Below, in pieces: positions 1-8,506 of a DNA stretch of 64,000 nt. Position numbers and translations under genes: made by a program. Origin of the DNA: Anaerolineaceae bacterium (GTDB lineage: Bacteria > Chloroflexota > Anaerolineae > Aggregatilineales > Phototrophicaceae); the NCBI GenBank assembly GCA_016124855.1, contig WGMX01000011.1, positions 1-64,000 on the forward strand, written 5' to 3'. Within the stretch, counting starts at the first letter, position 1. Each line of letters starts with the position of its first letter. Under the pieces are notes generated by a model. It made no database searches, was not told where the DNA came from, and saw only the letters and a list, made by a program, of their open reading frames with translations.

Positions 1-66
1 GCGACTGACACCTTCCCATCCCTTGCTTGTTTTCCGCACCCACTGATATAGTTTCCGTCGGTTCAT
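1..66 (-). CDS. Possible transposase, N-terminal fragment cut by window edge
   Basis: An ATG at 64-66 on the minus strand opens a frame that stays open for 22 codons to the window edge (MNRRKLYQWVRKTSK then GWEGVSR). The basic, Trp/Tyr-rich start resembles the N-termini of some DDE transposases, but this is a weak impression and the family cannot be assigned from 22 residues. The start codon lies inside the left arm of a perfect 10-bp inverted repeat (61-70 and 103-112), so the translation start could be hidden in a hairpin, a control known from some insertion sequences. It could equally be an unrelated hypothetical gene. Confidence 0.4.
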   Translation of the reverse strand, partial: MNRRKLYQWVRKTSKGWEGVSR

Positions 67-112
67 TTGGTCTCTCTTTCTGGCTTGGTAACCGAAAGTT
101 TGCCAAATGAAC
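61..112 (-). repeat. Inverted repeat around a start codon
   Basis: GTTCATTTGG at 61-70 is the exact reverse complement of CCAAATGAAC at 103-112. A second pairing, CTTTC (76-80) with GAAAG (93-97), lies inside it. Together they could fold into a hairpin that covers the ATG and the purine-rich leader of the leftward gene at the window edge. Confidence 0.5.
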
Positions 113-129
113 CGTCCTTTTGTCTACTG

Positions 130-175
130 TCGCCCCCTCAGTTGTTACTACGGGGAGGGGTTGGGGTGGGGTACA
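130..175. repeat. G/C-rich palindromic repeat, single half
   Basis: The stretch contains CCCCCTCAGTTGTTACTAC followed by GGGGAGGGGTTGGGGTGGG. It belongs to the same dispersed family seen at about 32658-32705, and as the internal hairpin of the MITE-like copies at 17184, 25796, 31413 and 34495. The rest of the interval from 113 to 306 contains no convincing gene; the phrase TTCTTTGTGCCTTTGTAG near 244 recurs in similar form near 55355. Confidence 0.6.
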
Positions 176-306
176 TGAGGCAAATTACCATCTCCACCAC
201 TTACTGTAGTCCTAGCGAAACTCACTCCCCGTTATCTCTGTGTTCTTTGTGCCTTTGTAGTTAAGTCCGTCTTTGCATTTTCGGCGGACAACGTGCGAAA
301 TATGCA

Positions 307-340
307 ATAAAAAACGGGTGACCATCAGCCGCCCGTTTTA
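307..340 (-). terminator. Rho-independent terminator of the LysM gene
   Basis: On the minus strand AAAACGGGCG pairs with CACCCGTTTT (one G-T pair) around a 12-nt loop, followed by TTTTTTATT. It lies about 45 bases after the stop codon of the leftward SH3/LysM gene. Confidence 0.75.
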
Positions 341-382
341 AAATGTTGTCTAGTGTAGAGCTTTTGCCGTCGGCAAACCCGC

Positions 383-1252
383 CTATGGAATTAGCAGCTT
401 CTGCCCGGTCTTGACCAAATTAATGTTAGTGATGTTATTGGCAGTCACCAGCGATTGGATCGTCACACCATATTTAGTAGCGATAGTCGCCAGCGTATCA
501 CCCGCTTGCACCGTGTAATAACGGGGCGCAGCCGGAATCTTTAAGACCTGTCCGGCATAAACCAGATTAACGTTGGTGATGCCGTTGACCGCAGCTAACG
601 TGCTGGGCGAAGTTCCATACAATGCCGCGATGCTGGCCAGCGTCTCACCCGCTTTTACCACATGTGTTCCTGCCGAAGGCTGCGGCACAGGCTGCGAAGG
701 AACAGGCGCGCTGTAAGCAATCAACAGCCTCTGACCGGGATAAATATAGTTGGCGTTCGAAAGGCCGTTCACACTCGCCAGAATTTGCCATGTTGTCCCG
801 TAGCGTGCCGCGATGGTCTTCAGATCATCGCCCGCCTTCACAACATAGTAAGTCGGCGTTCCCGGCAGAGGATAGGTCGGGGGTGGCACATCCGTCGTGG
901 GTGGCGGTGGAGCATCGCTGTTATAGGTAATCGGCAGCAGCGATAAATCGGCATAAGTGCGGATCAAAGTGGAATTAACCCAACCTTGCTGCCCGCTTGC
1001 CAGTTGAACTTGTACCCACACACCCTTAGAAGCCCGTCCAATCAGGGTAATGGTCGTGTTATAAGGAATACTGGTCACGGATTTGAATTGCACACCCGGC
1101 CCGGTACGGACGTTGAGCCGACCGGTATTGACCGCTGCGACTGACCCTGCCTGCGCCATCACACCCATTGTCGGCATAACCATGCCAACAAGCAGTACGA
1201 GCATCATCAGCAGTGGAAATCCCTTGAAGTGAGGCCGTATTTTTGCGGTCAT
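383..1252 (-). CDS. Secreted SH3b and triple-LysM protein
   Basis: A 289-residue exported protein that probably binds peptidoglycan or another glycan at the cell surface. Residues 1-34 form a signal peptide (basic start, hydrophobic core, MAQA cleavage region). A bacterial SH3 domain follows at about 35-100 (LNVRTGPGVQFKSV, then GWVNSTLI). After a proline-rich linker come three LysM repeats at about 135-180, 195-241 and 244-289, each with the pattern VKAGDxLxxIAxxYG and ending in GQxLxIP. No enzymatic domain is seen, so a binding or spore/cell-wall scaffolding role is likelier than hydrolysis. It is transcribed leftward, away from the FHA gene, and ends at a good terminator. Confidence 0.88.
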   Translation of the reverse strand: MTAKIRPHFKGFPLLMMLVLLVGMVMPTMGVMAQAGSVAAVNTGRLNVRTGPGVQFKSVTSIPYNTTITLIGRASKGVWVQVQLASGQQGWVNSTLIRTYADLSLLPITYNSDAPPPPTTDVPPPTYPLPGTPTYYVVKAGDDLKTIAARYGTTWQILASVNGLSNANYIYPGQRLLIAYSAPVPSQPVPQPSAGTHVVKAGETLASIAALYGTSPSTLAAVNGITNVNLVYAGQVLKIPAAPRYYTVQAGDTLATIATKYGVTIQSLVTANNITNINLVKTGQKLLIP

Positions 1253-1553
1253 CGCTTATCATCCTATTATAAATAGCGTCCAGTTCTATATGTGTACAAA
1301 TCTTACTACTGATTACAAACCTGCGCAATTCATGTACATTCGAACAGGCATTGACGCTTGTATTTCCAACCAGTCTGTATTTACAGTAGAATGTTAATGT
1401 ATAGTAACAATGTTGACCTGTTCCATTTGACTGATTTTTAGTCATCCGAATGGCGGATAATTGAACAATAGGTTTGAGTCTGATGATATGTCCAAACAAA
1501 TCGATGATAATTCAAATCGATCTGATGTTGTTTAGCGTTTTCAGGAAGTAGTT
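1253..1553. other. Divergent intergenic region
   Basis: This 301-base AT-rich gap separates the leftward LysM gene from the rightward FHA gene and must hold both promoters. TATAAT is visible on the minus strand just upstream of the LysM start. A pair of ATCGAT sites (1500-1505 and 1516-1521, centres 16 bases apart) lies about 40 bases before the FHA start and could be an operator. No gene is supported here. Confidence 0.4.
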
Positions 1554-2828
1554 ATGACTGACACGCCGCTTGATTTATGGATTATTGAACTCTCGAACGC
1601 CCAATGGAAATCGCCTCTTCGCTTGCGTGTTGAAAACAAAATGAATATCGGGCGTGTTGTTGAAGGCGACAGTAGCAAACGTCCGGATGTGGATTTGACC
1701 CCTTATCAAGCTGAATCGATGGGCGTCTCGCGTCTGCATTTTTCGATTGAGCCTGATGTAGACCGGCTCATTCTACGTGACCTCAACAGCGGCAATGGCA
1801 CTCAGTTGAATGGTAACCGCCTCAAACCCGACGAAGCTTACCGCTTGTCGTCGGGCGATCAGATAATGGCGGGCTTGCTGCGTCTGGATGTTACATTCGT
1901 GCTGTCGCCTACATTTGGTGGCGCTGTCCATCGCCAACCCAGCCTCCAACTACAAGATCAAGTGCAGCCGGGCAAAGGCCAATTGATCTTAATCGTGGAG
2001 CAGGACGAAGAATTCGCCAACGCCATGGCCTTGATTTTGGAACAGGCCGGTTACACCACTAAAATCGCCCATGAAGTTGTGGGCGCGATTCGTTCCTATA
2101 ATCAAAATCGTCCCAGTGCCATCATCGTCAATCCCATCCTGCCGGATATGAGCGGCTTGGAGTTTTGTCGGTATATTCGCCGCGATGTCAAGATGAACAC
2201 CACGCCGATGGTCGTCATCGGCACCACTTCAAAATCACCCGAAAGTGCCGAGGCCATGAAAGCCGGTGTCGAAGTCTTTCTTGAACGACCCGTCAGTGCT
2301 CAAGAACTCCGCCATGTCATGTCCTCCCTCATTGTCCAGCACGAAACCGGCAAATCGAATCTCTATACCAAGCATCTGGTCGGGACTGCGCCGCTCAAAG
2401 CCGTACAGCCCGAAACCCGACAAAACACCTGCGTCTTGTTCGTCGCCGGACATAGTGACGCACCGATTGTCCTCGCGGTTCTGCCCAATCAACCGGTTTC
2501 TTTCGGGCGGCAGGTCACGACAGGCGGTCTAAAGTCTCATGTTGACCTTACCCGTTATGATGCCTCGAATTGGGGTGTTTCACGCATCCATATGCTCTTG
2601 CACCATCACGATAACCAATTTTGGGTGGAAGATCAGGGCAGCGTAAATGGGTCATATCTCAACGGCGACTCCTTAAAACCAAAAGTGGAAACGCCCGTCA
2701 AAAACGCCGACGAAATTCGCTTAGGCCAGCTCCGCATGTATATTTATTTTCTGGAAGATAGTGACGAAACCTTGCCTAAAAAAGCGCCCAAGAAGAAGAC
2801 CCAATCGGTTAAGAAAACCGAGTCATAA
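1554..2828 (+). CDS. FHA - pseudo-receiver - FHA protein
   Basis: A 424-residue cytoplasmic signalling scaffold. An FHA domain at about 25-112 carries the phosphothreonine-binding pattern (GR, SRLHF, then NSGNGTQLNG). A response-regulator receiver domain follows at about 142-265, then a second FHA at about 295-400 (FGRQ, SRIHM, GSVNGSYLNG). The C-terminus is lysine-rich. The receiver is degenerate: the usual phospho-acceptor Asp at the end of strand 3 is Asn (IIVNPILPDMSG) and the conserved Lys near strand 5 is Arg (FLERPV). It therefore probably does not accept phosphate and may act as a fixed protein-interaction module. AGGAAG lies 8 bases before the ATG. Partners are likely Ser/Thr kinase targets. 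Confidence 0.88.
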   Translation: MTDTPLDLWIIELSNAQWKSPLRLRVENKMNIGRVVEGDSSKRPDVDLTPYQAESMGVSRLHFSIEPDVDRLILRDLNSGNGTQLNGNRLKPDEAYRLSSGDQIMAGLLRLDVTFVLSPTFGGAVHRQPSLQLQDQVQPGKGQLILIVEQDEEFANAMALILEQAGYTTKIAHEVVGAIRSYNQNRPSAIIVNPILPDMSGLEFCRYIRRDVKMNTTPMVVIGTTSKSPESAEAMKAGVEVFLERPVSAQELRHVMSSLIVQHETGKSNLYTKHLVGTAPLKAVQPETRQNTCVLFVAGHSDAPIVLAVLPNQPVSFGRQVTTGGLKSHVDLTRYDASNWGVSRIHMLLHHHDNQFWVEDQGSVNGSYLNGDSLKPKVETPVKNADEIRLGQLRMYIYFLEDSDETLPKKAPKKKTQSVKKTES

Positions 2829-2845
2829 TACCATCATCAAGGAAC

Positions 2846-3613
2846 ATGTCGGTTATGGATTTTAACGGCCAAATTATCCTCATAACGGGTGCTTCGCGCG
2901 GCATTGGACGTGCGACTGCTCGCCAATTTGCTGAAAAAGGCGGGCGAGTTGCCGTACATTACAATAGCAATGCTGCTGCTGCCGAAGAAACCTTAGCTTC
3001 ACTGTCCGGTACAGGTCATTTGCTCGTGCAGGCTGATCTGGCTGATCCGGAGGCCGTTCAGCGCATGGTAGATACGGTTATTACGCAAATGGGTGGCCTT
3101 CATGTTCTGGTGAATAACGCAGCCATCTATGAAGATCACACCTTGTCCAAGGTCGATTACGCAGCATGGCAAACCAGTTGGATGCGTACCATTCAAGCCA
3201 ACTTGCTCGGTGCTGCCAACGCCACATATTGCGCTGCTCAGCATATGATTCATCACGGTGGTGGGCGCATCATCAATATCTCATCGCGCGGGGCGTTTCG
3301 GGGTGAACCGGATGCGCCAGCCTACGCCGCGAGTAAAGCCGGTTTGAATGCGATGGGGCAGTCGCTTGCTAAAGCATTAGGTGGACACAAAATTTATGTA
3401 ACGACGGTGGCTCCCGGTTGGGTTGAAACGGACATGGCAGCAGCCTATCTTGCCGGGCCGGAGGGCGATGCTATTCGCGCCCAGAGTCCTTTAGGCCGTG
3501 TAGCGACACCCGATGAAGTGGCCTATACCGTCCTATTTCTGGCATCAGAAGGTTCGGAATTTTTGACAGGCACAATCTTGGATGTGAACGGCGCATCTTA
3601 TCTGCGGATGTGA
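2846..3613 (+). CDS. SDR family NAD(P)-dependent oxidoreductase
   Basis: A 255-residue classical short-chain dehydrogenase/reductase. The cofactor motif GASRGIG is at about 15-21, NNAA at about 90, the catalytic Ser in ISSRG and the YAASK active-site Tyr/Lys at about 160-164. The end has the usual VNGA motif. The C-terminal half resembles FabG-like and glucose-dehydrogenase-like members, but the substrate cannot be deduced. AAGGA precedes the ATG; an in-frame ATG three codons on is an alternative. It starts 17 bases after the FHA gene and ends 33 bases before the next gene, so the three may be co-transcribed. Confidence 0.9.
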   Translation: MSVMDFNGQIILITGASRGIGRATARQFAEKGGRVAVHYNSNAAAAEETLASLSGTGHLLVQADLADPEAVQRMVDTVITQMGGLHVLVNNAAIYEDHTLSKVDYAAWQTSWMRTIQANLLGAANATYCAAQHMIHHGGGRIINISSRGAFRGEPDAPAYAASKAGLNAMGQSLAKALGGHKIYVTTVAPGWVETDMAAAYLAGPEGDAIRAQSPLGRVATPDEVAYTVLFLASEGSEFLTGTILDVNGASYLRM

Positions 3614-3646
3614 TTTTGAAATTGCTCATTATCATGAAAAAAATTT

Positions 3647-5008
3647 ATGGCTGAGAAACAAACCGCACCCAATTACCCGGATATTCTGGGTTATATCACA
3701 GATGGGCAGCAGCTAACAATCGGGGTTGTTCAGGCGGCATTAGCTGTGCGTCCGCCTGTAGCGCGTGTCGGCAGGCCGTTCGCGGCTGTTCTTCTGTTAC
3801 AAAACATGTCGGATGCCAACGTCGCGGTAACGGCCACGTTGCAGTTGCCCCTCAAAGATGCGGCGGGTGAAAAGGGACGCTTCGGAACCCCCAACGAGCA
3901 TTCATCAATCAATTTGCTGCCTGCTGAAGTGGGTTATTTGGTCATTCCAATTGGTACGCGTGCAAACGCTGCGCCGGCCAAAGAATATACCCTCGCGGTC
4001 GATGTGCAGGTCGAGACCATCAGTAAGCCGCGCCTGATTCGCCAAGTCGAACAGAGCGAAGAAATCAATCTGGACTACTATTTTTCGCTCAGCGAAGAAG
4101 CCATCCAAAAATTGATGGGTTTGAAAATGCTGAATTTTTCGGTCAAACGTCGTGGTATGTTTGGCTCGACTCTGGAAGCTTCATTTGCCCTTGCGCCCGC
4201 TAAAGAAATGCCCCCAAATGACGTGAAAGCCGGTTGGTTCAGGCTGTGGGGACTTGGCACGGATAGCGACGCCCGCCCCTTGCTAGAACGTTTTCGTGGG
4301 ACGTTAGCGCTCAGCATCATTCCCGGACTTAGACCCGCCGCGCTCTATAAAGCCCTATTTCCGGTGACCAAAGAACGCATTAGTAAAGCCTATCGCGTCC
4401 AAAACATTGAGGCACACTACATCACCAAATTGATGGTCTACATTCTAAGCATCGCACCGCATCCGCCGCTGGTCTATCACTATCCCGAAGAAGCCATGTA
4501 TACCGTGATGACGCTGCTTAAAGAAGGTTGGCCTACGGACGGCACGCCCATTCCACTGCCGTATTGGTGCCGCAGCCTGCTGCATATGATCGGCATGGAC
4601 GAGGAAGTGGTTCAAGACCCGGTGCTGGCCTTTACCGGCGCGCTCTATGATGAACTGCTGCGGGATGCCATTGTGCATGGCTTCCATATTTTGAGCGTCG
4701 CCACGCGCCGTGAACTCGGAACGGAACATGAACTGCGCGTGTATACCGATTATCTGGTGCAGATTGTGCGCCATCCCAAACGCCCCTTAACCTTTAGTGA
4801 TGTTTACATCCCGCTGGTTTTAGCCGGCTCGGTTGTATCCGAGGATGTGGTGCTGCCCAACGAAAAACCGCTTGACCGGATGCACGACCTGATTAACGTC
4901 TATAACAGGCGTGCCGAAACCGAACGTAACACCGAAACTGATGCCGCCTTCCTCATGGCTGAAGAGGTGACCAACTTCGCTCTCCGTCGCTATAGTGATT
5001 GGATGTAA
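3647..5008 (+). CDS. Unrecognised protein, paralogue 1 of a tandem triplet
   Basis: A 453-residue protein without signal peptide or membrane segment, not assigned to a family. It starts with the shared signature YPDILG, followed at about 25-135 by a beta-rich region (RVGRPFAAVLLLQNMSD, VTATLQLP) that resembles an immunoglobulin-like fold of the CARDB type. The C-terminal two thirds are mainly alpha-helical, with the shared patterns EAHYITKLMVYIL, PYWCRSLL and FSDVYIPLVLAG. It is closest to the next gene (5103) and more distant from the third (6457). A role in a complex is plausible, but no catalytic motif was found. Confidence 0.75.
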   Translation: MAEKQTAPNYPDILGYITDGQQLTIGVVQAALAVRPPVARVGRPFAAVLLLQNMSDANVAVTATLQLPLKDAAGEKGRFGTPNEHSSINLLPAEVGYLVIPIGTRANAAPAKEYTLAVDVQVETISKPRLIRQVEQSEEINLDYYFSLSEEAIQKLMGLKMLNFSVKRRGMFGSTLEASFALAPAKEMPPNDVKAGWFRLWGLGTDSDARPLLERFRGTLALSIIPGLRPAALYKALFPVTKERISKAYRVQNIEAHYITKLMVYILSIAPHPPLVYHYPEEAMYTVMTLLKEGWPTDGTPIPLPYWCRSLLHMIGMDEEVVQDPVLAFTGALYDELLRDAIVHGFHILSVATRRELGTEHELRVYTDYLVQIVRHPKRPLTFSDVYIPLVLAGSVVSEDVVLPNEKPLDRMHDLINVYNRRAETERNTETDAAFLMAEEVTNFALRRYSDWM

Positions 5009-5048
5009 CAGCGCTTTTCAGCCGATCATCATCTTTGTCCGGAACGTC

Positions 5049-5079
5049 TTGCCACAGACTTCCGCATTTCGCGTATAAT
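5049..5079 (+). promoter_or_regulatory. Candidate sigma-70-type promoter
   Basis: TTGCCA at 5049-5054 and TATAAT at 5074-5079 are separated by 19 bases, a little longer than ideal. The -10 box overlaps an inverted pair GTATAA/TTATAC. GGAGG near 5094 is the ribosome-binding site of the GTG-started gene at 5103. This would give paralogues 2 and 3 and the biotinyl gene their own promoter. Confidence 0.45.
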
Positions 5080-5102
5080 AAAATTGTTATACGGAGGCTT
5101 TT

Positions 5103-6452
5103 GTGGCAGAAACTTCGACCAACTATCCCGACATATTGGGCAGCATCACCGGTGGCGCACGTTATAACGTGAATGTCGCACAGGTGGCCTTAGGTCTGCG
5201 TCCGCGCAATGTTCGCGCTGGTCGAGCCTTTGAGGTTATTCTGCTGATCCAGAATGCCTCTGACGTGGATATTGATGTAACGGCGACGTTGCAGTTACCC
5301 CCGCAAGATGCCAAAAAGAAACCCAAGCGCTTCATTGCCAAATCAGAACGCTTAGTCGTCGGCTTGCGTCCGGCTGAAGTCGGTTACGTTATGCTGCCCG
5401 TAAACTCCCTGCCGGATACCGCCATTGGCGAAGGCTATAAAGTCGGCGTGGGCATTGATGTCAAGGCACAGGGTAAACCGCGCCGTGTCCGTGCCAATGA
5501 AGGTGGCGGTCACGTGAACCCCGAATACTTGAGCGCGGACACAGTCAATACGCTGAATGATTTGAAGAAACTCAGCTATTCTACTAATCGGCGTGGGTTG
5601 ATGGGTACTGTCCTCGAAGCGCCTTTCAACGTGATGTCTGCCCAGATTGGTCAATTGGTCGATCTAAAACCGGCATGGGTTAGCCTATGGAAGGTGAGCG
5701 ATCATCACGACGACAGTTTACTGCTGACTCAGTACGCCGAGAAATTACAGACGTTAGTGCTGCCGAATCTAAAGCGCGAAACCCTTTACCCGCCGCTTTA
5801 TGAAACCACGACACAGCGCTTCCAACAATGCGGTTACGATATTCAACCTCCTGAAGCACATTACATCACCAAACTGCTCGTCTATATACTGGAACTTGCT
5901 GCGCCCGACGAGAACGCCCTTGATTATCTGAAAGACCCTCATTTTGATGTCCAACTGGCGCTCAAGCGGGTGCTGCGCGGCGAACAAGATGCCTTAAGTC
6001 TTCCCGCTTGGTGTAAAGGGATGCTCAAAGCGATTGAGGCTAATCCAACACTGGCAACCGAACAACCGGCAGCGGCTCTTGCTAGCACCGGCTATGAGGA
6101 ACTCCTACGTGATGCAATACGCTTGGGCTTCCAGATGATCACCACCTCAACTGGCGAGAAAATGGGCAGCGAACAGGATATGCAAGACTACGCTGATAAG
6201 CTTATCGCTAAGATTCGATCGGGCAAACCGGTTCTGAATTTTAGTGATGTGTATTTGCCGTTGTTGATGGGCGGTGTCATTATTTATGACCGCGCGGTAC
6301 TAAAAGCCGAGAAAATGGGCGAGATGCTCACTGAACTTTCACGTATTCTCAAATCGCATTATGCTGAAGTAAACGCGGACGATGATATGGTTTACCATCT
6401 AGCCGAACAGGTTGTTGACCGCGCACTCCAAAAGTTTGGGTATAGGGCGTAG
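5103..6452 (+). CDS. Unrecognised protein, paralogue 2 of a tandem triplet
   Basis: A 449-residue protein beginning with GTG, a choice supported by GGAGG a few bases upstream and by alignment with paralogue 1. It shows the same order: YPDILGSITGGA at the start, a beta-rich Ig-like region (VRAGRAFEVILLIQN, then VTATLQLPPQDA), and a helical C-terminal part with EAHYITKLLVYIL, PAWCKGML and FSDVYLPLLMGG. It lacks signal peptide and membrane segments. Its stop lies 4 bases before the start of paralogue 3, pointing to translational coupling. The family is not recognised; function is unknown. Confidence 0.78.
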   Translation: MAETSTNYPDILGSITGGARYNVNVAQVALGLRPRNVRAGRAFEVILLIQNASDVDIDVTATLQLPPQDAKKKPKRFIAKSERLVVGLRPAEVGYVMLPVNSLPDTAIGEGYKVGVGIDVKAQGKPRRVRANEGGGHVNPEYLSADTVNTLNDLKKLSYSTNRRGLMGTVLEAPFNVMSAQIGQLVDLKPAWVSLWKVSDHHDDSLLLTQYAEKLQTLVLPNLKRETLYPPLYETTTQRFQQCGYDIQPPEAHYITKLLVYILELAAPDENALDYLKDPHFDVQLALKRVLRGEQDALSLPAWCKGMLKAIEANPTLATEQPAAALASTGYEELLRDAIRLGFQMITTSTGEKMGSEQDMQDYADKLIAKIRSGKPVLNFSDVYLPLLMGGVIIYDRAVLKAEKMGEMLTELSRILKSHYAEVNADDDMVYHLAEQVVDRALQKFGYRA

Positions 6453-6456
6453 CATC

Positions 6457-7749
6457 ATGCAAGAATCAATACATAAACTGGAACCGCTTTATCCGGATGT
6501 GCTGGGATCAATTACGGGTGGCGCGCGCATTAGCATGGATAAACTGCAATGCGCCCTCGGCATATTCCCGACTCAAACCTACATGAACCAGCCCGTCGAG
6601 GTCATCCTGATTTTGCAAAATATGGTTGACCAACCCATGCAAATTAAAGTCGGTCTGCAACTACCCAGTCAGGATAAAAAAGGCCATCCGGTCGTCATTG
6701 ACACGGCTCAAAAAACCCTCGCTGTGTCGATGCGTCCCGGCGAAGTGGGTGTTCTGCGTATTCCGATTATTCCCTTGCCGCCGACTCAAGCCGGAACCGG
6801 TTTTCCGGTACGGGTAGCTGTCCGTTATCGCACGCCCAACGAAGGACATCCCGTAAGGCCACCCGCTGGAGGAGCGCCGCCCTCTGTTCTCAGCATTTCC
6901 AGTTTTAAACTGCAAGCCCTGCGTGAAGTCGCGTTTTCGGCGCATACATGGAACGAGTCAGCCGAAATTATTACCACCTATTTTGACATCGCCCCTAAAC
7001 GTACCCCGCCCATCGGGCAGGATTTACAGCCCAAATATGAAAGTTTGTGGACGATGCAGGAAATGGTCGAGGAACGCGAATTGGTGCAGGCCAAGCTTGA
7101 GGATGCCCAGCGTGTTGCCACCAGCCTGACGCGCAATACGGTTTATGTGCCCATGATGATGGCCGTCGAAGAACATTTTGCCGAACGGGGAATGCCGCTG
7201 CATCCCGGCGAAATGCGCGCCATTGCCAAGATGATGACCTATACGCTGGACGAGGGACTCGAACTCGAACCGGGGTTTTCGATGGAAGACAGCCGCTGGT
7301 TTCTGACATTGTGTCAGGTTTTGGCGCATAATCCGGATTTGGAAAATATTGACCGTGGTGAACTCGTGACCAAGTATCTGTTCGAGGCCGCGCTCTACGA
7401 TTCCATTTTGCTGGGCTTTTCCACCATTGATCCCAAAGTCAAAGAAGATTTAGGCGATGCGGCAGAACGTGTCAATTACGCCAATCGTGTGCTGGCATGG
7501 TTTGCTGGTGAGGGTGATCCTGATCCCAGCTACATTTATTTGCCACTGGCGATGGGCGGCGTAGTGGTCAACATGTTAGTCGCCTCTAAGGATGAAAATC
7601 CTTGGCTGGTCGTCGATCAACTTACTGAAGCCAATCGTGGACGTGCGCGCCTTGCCAGCGGTGAAGTAGCCACCATCTTCAAAGTCATGGACTCCCTCCT
7701 CAATCAAGCCGAAGATGCCCTGCGCCGTGCCCGTGTCAACAGACCTTAA
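6457..7749 (+). CDS. Unrecognised protein, paralogue 3 of a tandem triplet
   Basis: A 430-residue protein from the ATG at 6457; an upstream TTG would overlap paralogue 2 and adds residues absent from the family signature. It keeps YPDVLGSITGGA at the start, QPVEVILILQNMVD and VGLQLPSQDKKG in the Ig-like part, then diverges more than the other two before returning to YIYLPLAMGGVVV. The first copy has more divergent termini and this one a more divergent middle, so the array arose by old duplications rather than recent ones. It ends 15 bases before the biotinyl-domain gene, in a likely operon. Confidence 0.75.
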   Translation: MQESIHKLEPLYPDVLGSITGGARISMDKLQCALGIFPTQTYMNQPVEVILILQNMVDQPMQIKVGLQLPSQDKKGHPVVIDTAQKTLAVSMRPGEVGVLRIPIIPLPPTQAGTGFPVRVAVRYRTPNEGHPVRPPAGGAPPSVLSISSFKLQALREVAFSAHTWNESAEIITTYFDIAPKRTPPIGQDLQPKYESLWTMQEMVEERELVQAKLEDAQRVATSLTRNTVYVPMMMAVEEHFAERGMPLHPGEMRAIAKMMTYTLDEGLELEPGFSMEDSRWFLTLCQVLAHNPDLENIDRGELVTKYLFEAALYDSILLGFSTIDPKVKEDLGDAAERVNYANRVLAWFAGEGDPDPSYIYLPLAMGGVVVNMLVASKDENPWLVVDQLTEANRGRARLASGEVATIFKVMDSLLNQAEDALRRARVNRP

Positions 7750-7764
7750 TCCAACTTCGAATCA

Positions 7765-8268
7765 ATGCGTTATACCTATCAACACAACGGACAGACTTAC
7801 ACCCTCAACCTTGAACAGCAGCCTGATGGTCAATATGTGGTGACCATCGGCGACCGAACCATTCCGGTAAATATACAATCTATATCCAATGGTGGTTGGC
7901 GGTTATCCTTGAATGGTCAATCGCATATTGTCTATACGGCCAAACAGGGTGATCAACGCTTTGTTCAGGTCGATGGTGCGTCATATACGCTCACCGTACC
8001 GGGCACAAAATCAACACGCCGCGCTACCCAAACCGGCGAAGCTGACTTGGTTGCACAAATGCCCGGACAAGTCATAGCCCTATTAGTTCAAGCTGGTGAA
8101 GAAACGACACGCGGCCAAACCCTTATGATTCTCGAAGCCATGAAAATGGAAATTCGTGTAACGGCTCCGGCTGACGGGCAGGTTAAAGCCGTGTTGGTAC
8201 AGCAGGGCACTGTCGTGGAACGGGGTCAACGTCTGGTAGTGTTCGAATCGACTAATTCGAGTGCCTAA
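7765..8268 (+). CDS. Biotinyl (BCCP-like) carrier domain protein
   Basis: A 167-residue protein whose C-terminal domain (about 92-163) is a biotin carrier domain with the biotin-accepting Lys in EAMKMEI and preceding AQMPGQV. The N-terminal ~85 residues form a beta-rich segment like the linker before the carrier domain of acyl-CoA carboxylase alpha subunits. Stand-alone carriers of this kind serve as mobile carboxyl donors for acetyl/propionyl-CoA carboxylases or related decarboxylases. No carboxylase subunit is encoded nearby, so its partner is elsewhere. It ends the run of paralogues that starts at 5103. Ribosome-binding site is weak. Confidence 0.88.
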   Translation: MRYTYQHNGQTYTLNLEQQPDGQYVVTIGDRTIPVNIQSISNGGWRLSLNGQSHIVYTAKQGDQRFVQVDGASYTLTVPGTKSTRRATQTGEADLVAQMPGQVIALLVQAGEETTRGQTLMILEAMKMEIRVTAPADGQVKAVLVQQGTVVERGQRLVVFESTNSSA

Positions 8269-8303
8269 CATACTCGTACTTACAAAACCCAACATCTCGT
8301 TTT

Positions 8304-8490
8304 GTAGGGGAGGGATTCATCCCTCCCGCATTTATTAAACGAGAAAACTGTGTTTGGAGCGGCTTTAGTGCGCTTGTCCCGTGAGTAGCATGACGGCTTA
8401 AGGTTGTTTACTATTTAATGTGGTAAATGATGGTTGAAAATTCTGTTTCAAATGAGCGTATTTTCGTAGGGACGGCATATATGCCGTCCG
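8304..8490. repeat. Composite intergenic repeat block I
   Basis: The block starts with a palindrome GTAGGGGAGGG..CCCTCCCGC (8304-8330). A region with GTGAGTAGCATGACGG and TTTACTATTTAAT follows, and it ends with a perfect GTAGGGACGGCAT-type palindrome at 8466-8490. The same order is found again at 17008-17341. It sits between converging genes and encodes no protein. Confidence 0.6.
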
Positions 8491-8506
8491 TTACCTATTA
8501 CTGATA

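Noticed and set aside
67..264. 65-codon plus-strand frame at the left end
   Set aside because: It is made of dispersed repeat sequence and has no ribosome-binding site.
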